NCBI RefSeq assembly: GCF_000972845.2
Contig: NC_040028.1
Coordinates: forward strand, 9,556,038-9,620,037
DNA length: 64,000 bases
Direction: 5' to 3'
Source: Larimichthys crocea
Lineage: Eukaryota > Chordata > Actinopteri > Sciaenidae
The notes beneath the pieces were generated by a model. That model did not search any database and was not told where the DNA came from. It was given only the letters and a program-made list of their open reading frames with translations. A program made the position numbers and the translations under genes. Positions 37,901-50,829 of this stretch are shown here, piece after piece (the stretch's first letter is position 1; every line of letters starts with the position of its first letter).

Positions 37901-40900
37901 AAGAACAAGTGAGGAAAGGCCACATAAACACACTCTTTCCTGCGAGTTATGGATGTGAACCACAGAAGTCTGAAATCTAACACCTGGAATTTTCCTCTCT
38001 TCTCCTCTCAGTTAAATGAAACAGCCAAGCAGCTGATGGAGATCGACAAGCCCACGCCAACTAACGTTCCAGGTCCGAGCTCTGAGCCAGCCCCGTTGGG
38101 ACCATGCACTCCTGGTCCCTCCCCTTGCGCCTCCCCATCCAATGGAAATGGCTCTGGCCATCGGAGAGGGGAAGGGAAGAAAAACGCCAAGAAGAGGCAT
38201 TCGTTCTCGGCGCTGTCCGTCAGCCAGAGGGCGGCCCAACTCAACAACAGACACAGTATGGAGATCTCCCACCCCGTCCTCATCAGCTCCTCTGATCCCA
38301 GGGCTGCTGCACGCATCCAGGTACACACACAAACACAAATCTACACACTACTATTAATGTATTATGTAGCAGAGATGGTGCTCAGATCCTTTATTTCAAA
38401 AGATAAAAGATGTACACAGTTCTTGTTGTGAAGGGTGGCTCCTGTTTGTTTTATATGTAAAGTATAAATCTAAAAAGTAATTTTTGAATCATATCACTGT
38501 TTACATGAGTAAATGTACTCGATTACTTTCCATTTCTGGCATGCATATAGTACGAGGATTAAATCAACCATTATTTATTAATCCAATTCTAAGCTGTTAA
38601 AATTTTGTCTTAAAAATTTAAAACAGTCCATTTTGGCTACCTTACACAATACTACAGGCCAGCAGTTTTCAGGGAAACGACTATTGATATTTGTGTTACT
38701 TCAAAAGAACTACCTATTTTTTGAGGCTAATATCAATATTTTAGAGTTTAAAAAATCTGGTAACAACATATTGAATCAGAATCACTTTATTGCCGAGTAG
38801 GATTTTACTCACCAAGGAATTTGTCTTGGTGTTACTGGTGCATAACAAACATTAAGTAAAATATAAGGAAGATTTTAAGTATTAAGAAATGTAAACGATA
38901 TAAATATATGTACAATATGTTTTAAAATGAAAAGAGCTGTTGTGCAGGAATATGCAAGCGTTTGACAGGTAATGTAAGAGTATTTTTTTAAAGTACAGAT
39001 CTACATCAAAATGAGGTGGTCCAAAATATGTTAAATGAGGCTGTGCGTTAATGTAACGCAGAGGGTCTGTAGATCCTACGTTAATGTAACACTAACACAC
39101 CGAGGCGACCGTGCATGGCCAAATATCTTTCTGCTTGTTAAAGATTATGCCCAAAATTTTAATGATATTTTAAAGTTGGCCTGTGATGTACCTCGCCTCT
39201 CACCCAAAGCTAGCTGGGATAGGCTCCAGAAATAAACTTGCTTTCTGTCACTGAGAGCAACGTCAAACATGTCTTTGATGTTTTGTACTTCAATTTCTTG
39301 TTACATACAAGCCAACATATATGCTGATGCAGAAATATAGTATCTGCAATCCCAGCTGATTTCTTACTCGGGCTCTAAGTATATACTATATATGCAATAT
39401 ATGCAGTACACACACAAACACACGCACGTACATTTCACAAGCCAGAGTTTACTCTGGTCACTGTTTTCCATTCAGTTTTATTAACTCATTCCACAATCAC
39501 CTGCTCTGACAGTTCCATGTGAATGAGCTCATTCCTCTTTTTGATAGCTGTAGACTGGAGACACATTGCTTTTAATTACATTTAGCGCCTCTGGTTGCAT
39601 TCACACTTGGGTTAAATGTGTTTTTGAATAATACCCAGGATGCCTACGTATTACAGGCAATATTTTACTTTAAATTAAACCCACTCAGTCTGTATTTGTG
39701 CCATCTTTCTGTGTGTCTTTAGGATGCATCTCACCCGGGTCCCTCTCCCTCCTCGGCAGGGGTTCTGGTTCCCCCTAAAGTGGCTTCCATAACCTCTGAG
39801 CTGCTGGCCCATGCTAAGGTGCAGCTGCCACTCAACATGTGAGTATACCTCAGGGTGCTGTCAACTCACCCACCTGCGACCTGGGTTTTATAGTCCCTCC
39901 TTCTACCCCCCCTATTCTGTTCAGTGGAGTGAATATGTGCCTGAGATCCAGAACCAACCTTTTGGCAGAGTTAAAAATATACAGTATGGAGAATATAGAG
40001 TTATTGGCCACGTTCCACCACCTCTGCAACCACAATTACTCGTTCACTGGTCAAGGATGAAATCCTTCCTCAGAAAGAAAAAATACAGTCACACAGCATT
40101 CCCTCAGTTGTGTGATGCTTACATCAGTGTTTCATAGCAAGGCTTTAAAAACCACAGCTATGGCTTGTACCATGCATTTTATTGAACAAATGCAGCACTG
40201 AATATGCACTTATTTCAGAATACTTGCAGCTTTTTAGGGATTTGGGGGAATGTTTGCTTTATTTGGTAGTTGACAGACAGTTGACGGTAGCGCAGGGAGA
40301 GAGATGGGGATGACATGATTACATGATCAGCATTTTAAAACCTCTAGGATTCACAGAAACTCTGGCAGGATCCTGTTTTTATTTATTAAATAAATTTGCC
40401 AAAACCTTCCACATACAGACATTATACAGTGTGAATACACAAGACGAAAAGTAGGGTTGCACAGGCTACGGCTGGAAGTTTTGCTTTTTACTTAAATTAT
40501 TTCACAGGTTGATAATTTTTTTAACAAACACACACTCACAAATACAATTAAATTCTTGTGGAAATGTAACCTCGCTAGTCACAACCAGATGGTTGGTGAG
40601 ATGCCGATGCTTAGCGAGACTGTTCTATAATTTACCTTGTAATTAATCTATCAAGGAACTGCCAGAAAGATACAGGTATCTTCAAGGTGAGTGTGTTTGT
40701 GTTGTTGTACTTCTATCTCTGTGGAGACCAATGTCAGTTTTAGACCTTGAGCATGAGGACATGTACATTGTATATTTTTGGAAAGTGAGGACATTTGGTT
40801 AGTGCTCGCTTCTTTCAAGGTTAAAATTAAGTTAATGGTTTAATTAAGGGGTCGCGGTGCATTATGCCAGTGAGGGTCCTCATAAGTGTGGATGTACAAA

Positions 40901-41003
40901 GGTGTGTGTGCTGCTTATTGTTAACTGGTGTCTTGCCTGCAGGATGCGAGTCAAATACAGCAACATGTCAGCTTTAATAATATCACCTTCCAAATAGCAC
41001 TAG

Positions 41004-41048
<45 letters not shown>

Positions 41049-44000
41049 TGTCTGAAGTGAGTTTGTTCTACTGATGAGGTCGGACGTTTCCATCTTGACC
41101 TGGCAACTATTCCTGTTGCCATGGAGAGATGGGAGACAGTCCCCACATCTGTTACCATGGCAACGGGGAACGGCAGCGCATATAGGGCTTGTTTACTATT
41201 TGGTCCTATCGTCTTCTGTCTGTGAGTCTGGCACTAAATACTACAAATGTCTCCCAGCGGCAGGACCAGAAACTCATTTATATGTTAACGCAAATGCAGT
41301 ACACAATACTCAATACAAAAAAAAAACATAGTCACATATAGTGAGATGCTAAGTATTACATTTATCAGTGTACCTGTTAGTAGGCAGGTAAACAAGTACA
41401 TATCGAGTAGGCACCCATTCGCAGCATGCCACGCGATTTGGGAGTGGAAAATCGTTCAGTCACCCTCATATTAGTACCTCAGAGAGAAACGACTTGAATT
41501 CTCATTAGAATTTTAATAAATCTCACTGCTACACTGCAATATTAAAGCAGCGATACATCTTGGATTTAATGTGAGTCAGCCCTTTTCTGATTCTGATTTT
41601 CTTTTTCCCGCTGATTTCTGTTATGGTTCTCTTATAGTTCATAGGTTATTGCAATATAAGATAGCCCAAACAGCATTTGATTCCGGTTAACATGTTAACA
41701 TGAAATAAGATATGAATAAAGATTGTTCACTAGTAGGAATATATGTAAGGAGATCCATACTATAATATCCTCAGAGGCCTCATTCTCGTTCATAAACAGC
41801 AGGTCATTACTGTAAAAGAGAGATGTATTCTCAGATTCCTTACCTAGTAAAAGATAAACAAATCCTAGGAGAAACTTTATCTCCACTGTATCTTAAAATT
41901 TTCGATGAACTGTAATCAGCAGTACATCTCACTGTGCCTGAGTGTAGTCAGTTGCAGTAGGTTCTTCAGAGCCTCTGAGACTAATTGGTCTAGTTTCTCT
42001 GAAAATAATCCTGATCAAATAAGTCTTAACTGGTAAAAATGATCAAATTGATGTGATTTTGCTAAGGGAGACCAATTACTGTTATCTGACAAGCGCTCAT
42101 ATTCACTACACTACCTCCCTTCTATTCCCCATCATCTTCTTCTTTTTTTAAGACATGAAACATTCGGGGAAAATAAGTGGTATGCAGGTGGGAGTACTAA
42201 CATGCACAGTTCCTCTCTTTGACCTGACAAAAGTGCTCTTGTACATGAAAATGCAGTCTATAATAAAGGAGTTGATGGCGTGCAGGCTCCTTTTCTTTGG
42301 TCCTTTGCACTCATTTTCTAACTTTTAAAGTAAAAGAGTAGAACTTTTTTTTGAAAGGACTGATTTACTAATGTTCGTTCATTTCTTTATTTCTTTATTC
42401 ACACTGTGCTTTTGTAATAGCATTGCTTACTTTGGATGAGTCACGTAAGGGGAGATGATTGGCATTTAGTTAACAGTTTCTTGATATTTCCTGCACACTT
42501 ATAATGATTTTTATTATCTGTCTTTCACAATTTGTCTCTTGCCGTTTTTCCCCAGATATCTGGCTCTATACGCCTACAAGCCTCAGAAAGCTGACGAGCT
42601 TGAACTTAGGAAAGGGGAGATGTACCGGGTGACAGAGAAATGTCAAGACGGGTGGTTCAAAGGCACCTCGCTGAGAACCGCTGCCTCCGGTGTCTTCCCA
42701 GGAAACTACGTCACCCCTGTGTCCAGGTCAGTGAGCTCAAGCTTGGGCATGGGCGAGGGGGAAGGGTGTTGCGGTGATACAGCTTCCCAAGAAACTGTGT
42801 CACCCGTGCATCCAGATAAAAGAAAGTCATGTTAGTGGTGTGCATTTGGTGATGAGGCTTGAAGGACAGCACGGTATCTCACTTCCTCTGCCCAAGTGAC
42901 TGAATTGCTCAAGAGATCACAGTATAAGCGCAGAGTTTAATCCCTTCAGCAATCATGTCTTGACAGAAGTGTTCTTCTGCAACATAACTAATCCAAACCT
43001 GCCACAATTGTAATGTACTTGTACAAAAAATTTATTCTCACTACCTACATGCAGGTCAGAGGGTTGTTGGGTCAGCACAGATGGTCAGGAAGTTGCTTCT
43101 CTTTTTGCACTGAAGCCAGTGAAATCTTTAAAAGCTTCAACCTTTGCTCCACTTCTCGCTCACTTCATTTGGATTGGTCATGTGAACCCAGCAGTGCTGC
43201 ACAATCAGACCCCTAATTTTGTCCTCACGCAAAGCCAGTGGAAGTGTTAACACAGTCGTTGTAATTTACATTGTAATTTTTCATGGTAATTTCCTGGCTC
43301 CAACTGAACCCGAATACAGATCAGGCTGAGCAGTGCAATTTTGCTACTTGTTACGGCACGTAAATGCGTTTGTGTTTCTTTGTACTCAGAGTGCCTCTTT
43401 GTCACACGCCCAAAAAGCAATTTTTTTGATGTTGAGTTGGCTGAGTTGCAATCTGCGGATACTGTATTCCTCGTGATGATAATAATGTATTCTTCCTGCT
43501 TCAGCCTCTACTCCACACTGTGCCCTTCTTTGTCAGGATTTTGCTTTCATCTCTGCCCACAAAAACGACCAAAATGATTTGGTCGCACCAGTAGCAAATT
43601 CTGAGAAGTATTTACCAGGAAGAGGCTGTAAACTACTCTGAACACTGTTCTTTCTAAGTGGGAAACAAACCCACTTTTTATGCCTTAGAACGGAAAAGCA
43701 TGTGAAGATCAATTTAATGCAAGAATCAGCCTTAAAAACCCATAGTCATGGATTTGATAGAGAATAAGAAACATTTTGAATCTCAGTTTCTGGCTCTGTA
43801 TTTCCACCGTTGGGCTACCACTTATAGATGTGTAGGTCATTATTATGATCACCGTAATTATTTTTATCATCTTTATGGTCGCTTTGGGCATCCTAAAGAC
43901 TCTAACTCATAGCTGTTAAAACACACAAAATGAGTGTGCTGAAATCATATTTAATTACCCTCATTATTCCTGTACGCGTGAAAACATTTTCAGTGGCTCA

Positions 44001-44657
44001 TCATCCAATATGTATTCTGCTCCATGATGCAGTCAAAAAAAAAAAAAAAAAAAAGACAGGCAGGCAGGCAGGAACAAAATGAAAGCAGGAAAGAATTTGA
44101 ATAATAGAAAGGGCAGTAATAGAAAGGTTAAAATAGAAGAGAGGAAGCGAAGAATGAGAGAAAGATTTGGCGCTGTACGACAGAGAAAGCATGAAAAATC
44201 AAGAAAATGAGACGAGAGAATAAGGAGGAGAGTAGAAGACCGAATGGGGTGGAAAACGAAAAGGCTGAAGAAGGTAAAAAGAGGAAGAGGAAGATGGAGG
44301 GGAAAAAATGAAATAGAAGATAGTTGAAAGTGGGAAGGAAACAAAAGAAAGAGAGAGAAAAGGATACAAAGAGATGAAACGGCTGCAAAAACAGCAGGTG
44401 TCCCTCTCCAAAGGATATGAATGGCTGCTTCACGTTCTGCAGTTATGCAATGGTAGAGAGACAGAGGGAGAGAAGGAGGGGGAAAGAGAGAGGCAGGATG
44501 GGCGAGTAATCAAATGAGAGGCAATTTGTTATTTTTACGCAAGCATACTCTCTCCTTCTCCCTCCTTCCCTCCCTCCCCTGTTACCTCTCCTCCCTCCTT
44601 TGTCTGCAGTGCAGCTCAGAAATGTTTTCAATATAATGATGAGAGGCTGCCAAAGAT

Positions 44658-44714
<57 letters not shown>

Positions 44715-47700
44715 CCACATTGAAGAGTTGCAGACAGCCAAATAGGCATGTCAATCTTTTTAAAATGCAGCTTGAATATTTACATATTGGTTGTGGCTTT
44801 TATTGTCACAGTTGATACGAACATACATGTATGACAAGTCCATCAGATTGCATTTGGGTTATTGTTATCCTGGATTCACTAATCCAGATAAATGCTGCTC
44901 CAGTGGACTCAAGAATGCAGTTCTGGTGTGAAGGATGATTGTCTGCTCTTATAAAATTGTATGAAGTCTTAAAAGTTACTAAACGGGAACAAAAACATCT
45001 CCATAAGCCTTTACAAGTCCATTTGTTAAACCCAACACACACAATACATGCTTAAAATGAGAGAGTGTGTGTGTGTATGTGTTGTCCATAGAGGACTTCA
45101 AATCAAAGACTCTGTGAATAACTTTGCTGTTTCTATTGGTGCACACACACACACACACACACACACAAAGACAGAAAGCCATAACTCTGTATGTGTGTGA
45201 CAGGAAGTCGATGGGCAGCCATAAGAGTGTGAATACGGTGGAGTCAATAATGTTCAGCTCGCTGTTCTGCCATTCAGCACTCTGCAGCCTGCAGCTCCAT
45301 ATATGTAACAGTAGGACACTACACTGTGCTGATCCAGCGGCCAGATAATAGTACGGGAATCACTCACTTTGACAGAGGATAATAGTACTGTTTGCAGCTT
45401 TTGCTCTGCTATTACGGACTAAATAGTGGCTATTTACATTTTGTACTACATAAGGCTGAAAGTCTACAACAAGGCCTCTGTGAGGCTGTACTTATCACAG
45501 CATCACAGCATGCTAACAAGATGATGGTCAGTTTGCTCACAAGCATTATTTTGCTTGTGTTAACATGCCAACATTTTCTAATTTGCACTGAACACAAATT
45601 GCTGCTCAGGCCGATGAAAATGTGATTAAAGTTGCAGATATTCAGTTGTGCAATTCACCGGATGCGCACATGAGTATCTGTAGCACATTTTATGGAAATA
45701 CATTGAGCAGTTGTTAAGATATTTGAAAATAAAACAAATAATGGTGGCACTAGAGGAAAAGTTAGGTGGACCAGCAAAGGCAATCCATCTTATAGTTGTT
45801 GAGATATTTTGGCCTGGACCAAAGTTAGACATAATAAAAATTTTTCAAAGGTAAAAATCAATAAATGTCTTTAATCACGTGAAATATTCAGCAAAAAAAA
45901 AACAATATCTCTCTCCTCTGCAGGGCTCCATTTGGAGCTGGTGCTTCTCGGGGCTCGTGTTTGTCCAGTCCAGTGGGTGGAGGAGGAAGCGGGAGCAGTC
46001 AAGTGGGGAGTAAAATCACCGACCCATCGTCCCCAGGGTCCCCGGGACCCTCATCGTCCCGTCCCTCCACCCCACTGGTAAACTCAGTCAACTCTATCGT
46101 CAGTCCTGCCTCCTCGCCGCAAACTGCCGCCGCCCAGCTGAAGAACTGCCTGCGCTCCAGTCAGCATACGGTTAACCAGGCACGCACCTCAATGCAGCTG
46201 GGTAAACAGAAACACACAAAAAAAAATTGCACACAATTGTAGAAAAACACATGATGGGTTATAATCAACATTTTTTTATATCTTTATCCTTATTTACACT
46301 GGGTTGACTAAGCATTCAGAAGGATCTGTTCTCAGTTTTGTTCCAGGCTTAACGTTTTATTGATCATCCCAAATCACATGTTCGCTTATTATCATGAATT
46401 AGCATTAAGTAAAGGATTTATAATCTTCTTGACTAAGACAGAAAGAAATGTGAAAGGAGAGGGGAATCATGTTACATCTCTCCAGAGAAATGTTTTTTAC
46501 TTTAATCACACACAAAGATGTTTCTGCTTCCAACTTCAGTTCTTGCTCTGCAATATCACTCCCTGCGATTAGACTGTTCACCATCCTACAAGCCTAAAGG
46601 AGTCCAGATCATTTGGGAGCTGCCAGCATTTTAGCTCCGTGGTCTCTGATTACAGAATAATAGAATATTGATCAGTCATTAATTCAAGTAGCCTCTACAC
46701 CATGTAAAAATGTGCAGACATATTCTCACAGCATCACTTTAACCTCTATTTGCATCAATGCTATGCAAAAAAAAAATCAAAAATAAATCAGAGCTGGGAA
46801 AAATTGCCCAAATGCACGAGAGAAGGATGAGATCCATTTAGTGGCATTCACATAATGGCCAAATGTTTGTGGACATTCAAATCAAATGAGATTGCTGAGC
46901 ATCTCATTCTCAAACTATAGGCATTAAGATGCTGCTCTCACAGCATCTCCTCCTCTGCCAAGCTCTTCCACAAGACTTTTGTAAAGTGGCTGTAGGAATT
47001 CAGCCATAAGAGCATTAGTGAGGTCAGCCAGGGATATTTGGCGATAAAACCTGGCTCGCTGCTGTTCCAGGTGGTTCATTATGGCATACTTGGCATCCTT
47101 CAGACTTAATAATAGGAAAGATTTCAAGCCACACTTTTAAAGAATAAAAATAACAAAATACACGGCAATACTTATGAAAAAATTTAATTTTACTTTTAAT
47201 TCTCATGAAAGAATACAGAAAAATCACCCCCTCTGGCTTGAACTTGTATGAAATTCTTTTTTCTGATTTCATTTTTTTCCTTGGCCCTTAGAGAGTCTGT
47301 GCTTACCACTCCACAACAATGCAGCCCCAGCAGAGCGCGTCCATTATAATAAACTGGAGCTGGTGAAAAGGTAAAAAGCTCTGCTCCAGACCACGTACGT
47401 GATGCGTCCATGTCCCATGTACTTTTAAAGTTACACATGAGACCAGAAAGAGGTTATGATAACAAAAAGGGAATCATGGTGAAATTTTTTCAAAAATCGG
47501 TAGACATGCTGTTATAAAAATTAGGGTTACACAGTTAGTTGGATGTTTTTACTTATACAATGTTTGTTCCTATTTATTATTTGTCCTTAGGGCCCTTCCC
47601 TTTATTGATGTTTTACTCAGACTGGCAGGGTATGGTAAAGTTCAGGTTAATGTATAAATAGAGGGATTTGAGAACAGAATGAGTCAGGGACAGGTCAGAG

Positions 47701-50700
47701 AGATGAAATCAAGATTGGGGACATACTGGCTACTCATTAGGTGATATGTTGAAGTAAGCTGTTTAAATGCATTATATGCAAATTGACTGTTAACAATTTA
47801 CAGGGGTTGAGACAGCCCATCTTCAGGAAAATGTATAAGAACCAACTGTTAACGCTCCTCAGAGAGCCTTTTTCTCTGTAACCCCTTTAGGGGGTTGCAC
47901 TGTGAAATGCTCCTCTTGTACAAGAACAATAAATTCAACTTAAACTTTGATGCTTTGAATCCGATCCTCCTTATTTAAGGGTTTTTCTTTAAAATTCCCG
48001 TAACACATGCGGAAGAATTATGACTCAGGAGGCCAATGAAAAATAGTAGTCTCCTGGGAAAAATTGGAATGGTCAGCAAGTACGTTGATGGAGTCAACGT
48101 CAGGGATCTTTGCAAGCTGGGAATTAGGAAAACCATTTCTTTAGGAATCTAGACGGGGATACTGTCAGGAGACAAGAAAGACTGTTGCTGTAAAGTTGTT
48201 TTTTTAAGTCACTCGTCCAAATTATATTAAGGCTTAAAGTCGCTTGATTAAGGTAAGCGTTGTTACAGATGGCTTGTTAGAGCACCCAGCGTTATTCGAC
48301 CTGCCTTTGGTCCACTGATGATCCACGTCTACGAGACGGGAGGCGGAAGGAGCAGTACATCCAACATTGCAGCATCCAGCAGCGCATCTTTTCAGCTTCA
48401 AAACAGCGCTTCAGAAACCTACAGGGGACGTCAGTCAGGCTCTGTCGTTTCTTTATACTGTCATTGGTTAGAAGTAGGCTGTTGTCCAACATATTTTTGT
48501 GTGCTTTAGCAGTAATATTTCCCTTAACTGGAACTATGGGGCCTTGAGGAAATCATTAAAGACAACCCGCAGAGCAAAAGTACATGGACACATATTTTTA
48601 GTCATAATGTATTGTGTTGATACAGACTGAGTCATATGCACCATATCTTTTATTAATTACAATTCATGTGCTATTTTACATCCAATTCAATCCAACATAG
48701 TTTTCTATAAAAATATCACAGAAAATGAAAAATTCCTGCTCTTTGCTTTTATAAAATAAGAGAGGCAGCACAGAGGTGAGAGATGAGGGATGACAACTTG
48801 ACCTGGGGGGCATTGCAATTATGTTGCCAGCATCTTGAAGCCCTGTAGACGCTAACCTGTATATTCTTTGATTGTTGGAGGGGGCAAACAGAATAATGAA
48901 GAACATGTGAACTCTGCACAGAAAGAACCCAGGGGGCTGTGAGGTGACAGTGTTAACCGCTGTAATGCTTTTGCATTGAAAATAGGAGTTAAATGAAAGG
49001 CTGCGTTTGTGAGAGGATGTGCAAAATGTTCACTTCCAGCCACGTTTGACAATTAAAATGGGATTTAGCTACAGTTCAGGTTGGCGACTAAAATCACAAA
49101 GCTGTCGTTAAAGTAACGGTCCATCAATGCTGACTACAATGCTGAACCCTTTTGTTTGAAGCAGACATCATGCATTCATCCACACTTCTCCCAGCCCTGT
49201 ATGAACCCTCTGAATCATCACTGAATATACACCACTACCACAGAATAGGTGCAAGTACATACAGTAACTCAGAGTAGAATAATTGTAGTGTTACAGCATG
49301 CAATTAAACATAAAAACTGTACATACTCTATGCACACATTACTAAGAGCTCTAATCACACAGTGTTACATGCACACACTCAACACACAATTCTCACTAAC
49401 ACACACACACACACACCTGTCTCTGTGCAAGGCCTGCATCATACCGGCCTTGTTCCCCACTCAGAGCCTATTCGTGTCTCCAGCTCCCCGTTCTCTTTGT
49501 ATCTTTTCTTTCTCCCTCTGAGAAAATAATGGCGAAGGTTTCTTTTGGGAGGCTGAAGAGTACACACTGTGAGAACACTGCCAAGAATAACACACGCACA
49601 CACACACAGACATGTGCTCTCCCACGTACATACACACACACACACACACACACACATGTGAAGGCACAGGCTGAATGACATCACCGTGCTTTTTGTTTTA
49701 TGGAGGCGTAATGACAGAGCTTCATGCCTCTCTCCGTCCACCTCTTTCCTTCTCTGCGTCTGTTTTACTCTCCCTCTCTCTCTCTCTCACTCTCACATAC
49801 ACACAAACAGACACACATCTGGTCTCCATTACAAAATAAAGTATGTGCATAGTTCTGGCGTTTAGTGGTTTTATCACATGACCAGCGCGCCTCTCAATGG
49901 ATTTCAGCCTGAGTACCGCAGTGTAGAAGAGCAGGTGGCTAGCAACCTTGTGTGTGTGTGTGTGTGTGTGTGTTTGTGTGAGTTTGTGTGCATGCCTGTA
50001 TGCTCATGTGGGTGTGTATTTCTGTGTACTTTTATCCTCATGAGCACCAAATGTCCTCATACAAATTAAAGGCTGGGAAAAAGTGTTCCAAACTCAGGCA
50101 AACTCGGCCAGCTTTTATTTCTACAAGGGGTTTGTTTAGAATTAGGGCCTTGAGTTAAGTTTAGATTATTCACACTATGTTCTTAAACATTTTGAGTAGT
50201 TTGGTTTGAATTTTGGTCTGGAGAATAAGCCAGCCTCACTGTTCCCCCTGTATTTTAGACAGATAAAAGTTGTGCATGTGAAGTTGTTGTAAAGGCAATT
50301 CTGAGATTTCTTTCAAAATACATTAAATATGTTGGAAAATAGTTGCTGAAAACATTTTGAAGACTTTGAATGATATATTACTGAAGATTACTGAGATTAA
50401 AACAGTTTTTCACCAGTTTTCAGTCCAGGATTGGGTGGTCCTAAAGAGTGGCTCGGTGACACGCTGAGGCCATCGAGCATACCCCTGTACCCCTAGCAGA
50501 GAGATGAATTGTTCTCGCTCAGTGTTTCAAAGTTAGTCGTGTCATTTTCAGAACTCATTTGACACTTGTGGATAGGGACCAATCCGTCATGAAAGTGCAT
50601 TTGTTTTTCATAATGTTAAAGGACCAGTGTGTAGGATTTAGTGGCATCTAACAGTAGTAGTGGGGTGCCGTGGGTGTGTCTATACTTGCCGAGTGTAACC

Positions 50701-50778
50701 TCTGTGAATCAGGAAATAACTTTTTATTTCACTGATTAATAACAGCTTTATCGAGGCCGGAGCTCGCTCACTGTTATT

Positions 50779-50829
<51 letters not shown>

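Larger units (their letters stand above)
31623..38011 (+). other. sh3rf3 intron 3
   Basis: Donor GTAAAC, acceptor CTCAG. Holds CA and TG microsatellites, two tRNA-derived SINE relics (32578-32702 and 36983-37135), a LINE-type 3' tail with TATC repeats (33690-33842), a CT/CA compound repeat (34935-35002), and an AT-rich block with homeodomain/octamer-like words near 35270-35340. The rest shows nothing that I can name. Confidence 0.9.
38321..39722 (+). other. sh3rf3 intron 4
   Basis: Donor GTACAC inside a CA-rich run, acceptor TTTAG. Contains an inverted LINE-type tail (38770-38860) and a fragment of another dispersed repeat (39175-39232). Confidence 0.88.
42727..45923 (+). other. sh3rf3 intron 6
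   Basis: Donor GTCAGT, acceptor CTGCAG. Begins with a decayed partial copy of the end of exon 6 (42781-42815). It also holds a purine-rich stretch (44036-44400), a pyrimidine-rich stretch (44545-44605), CA repeats (44660-44718, 45143-45168) and a dispersed teleost repeat (45490-45832). Confidence 0.88.

Noticed and set aside
38008..38338. Minus-strand frames of 106 and 108 codons across exon 4
   Set aside because: They are antisense shadows of the GC-rich exon 4, whose plus-strand frame matches SH3RF3.
44033..44433. Minus-strand Phe/Ser/Leu-rich frames of about 100 codons
   Set aside because: They read the purine-rich tract in reverse. All three frames stay open because the composition lacks stops.
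45961..46242. Independent gene starting at 45961
   Set aside because: The frame is exon 7 of sh3rf3, open on both sides of its splice sites. The apparent start codon is a TTG (Leu).
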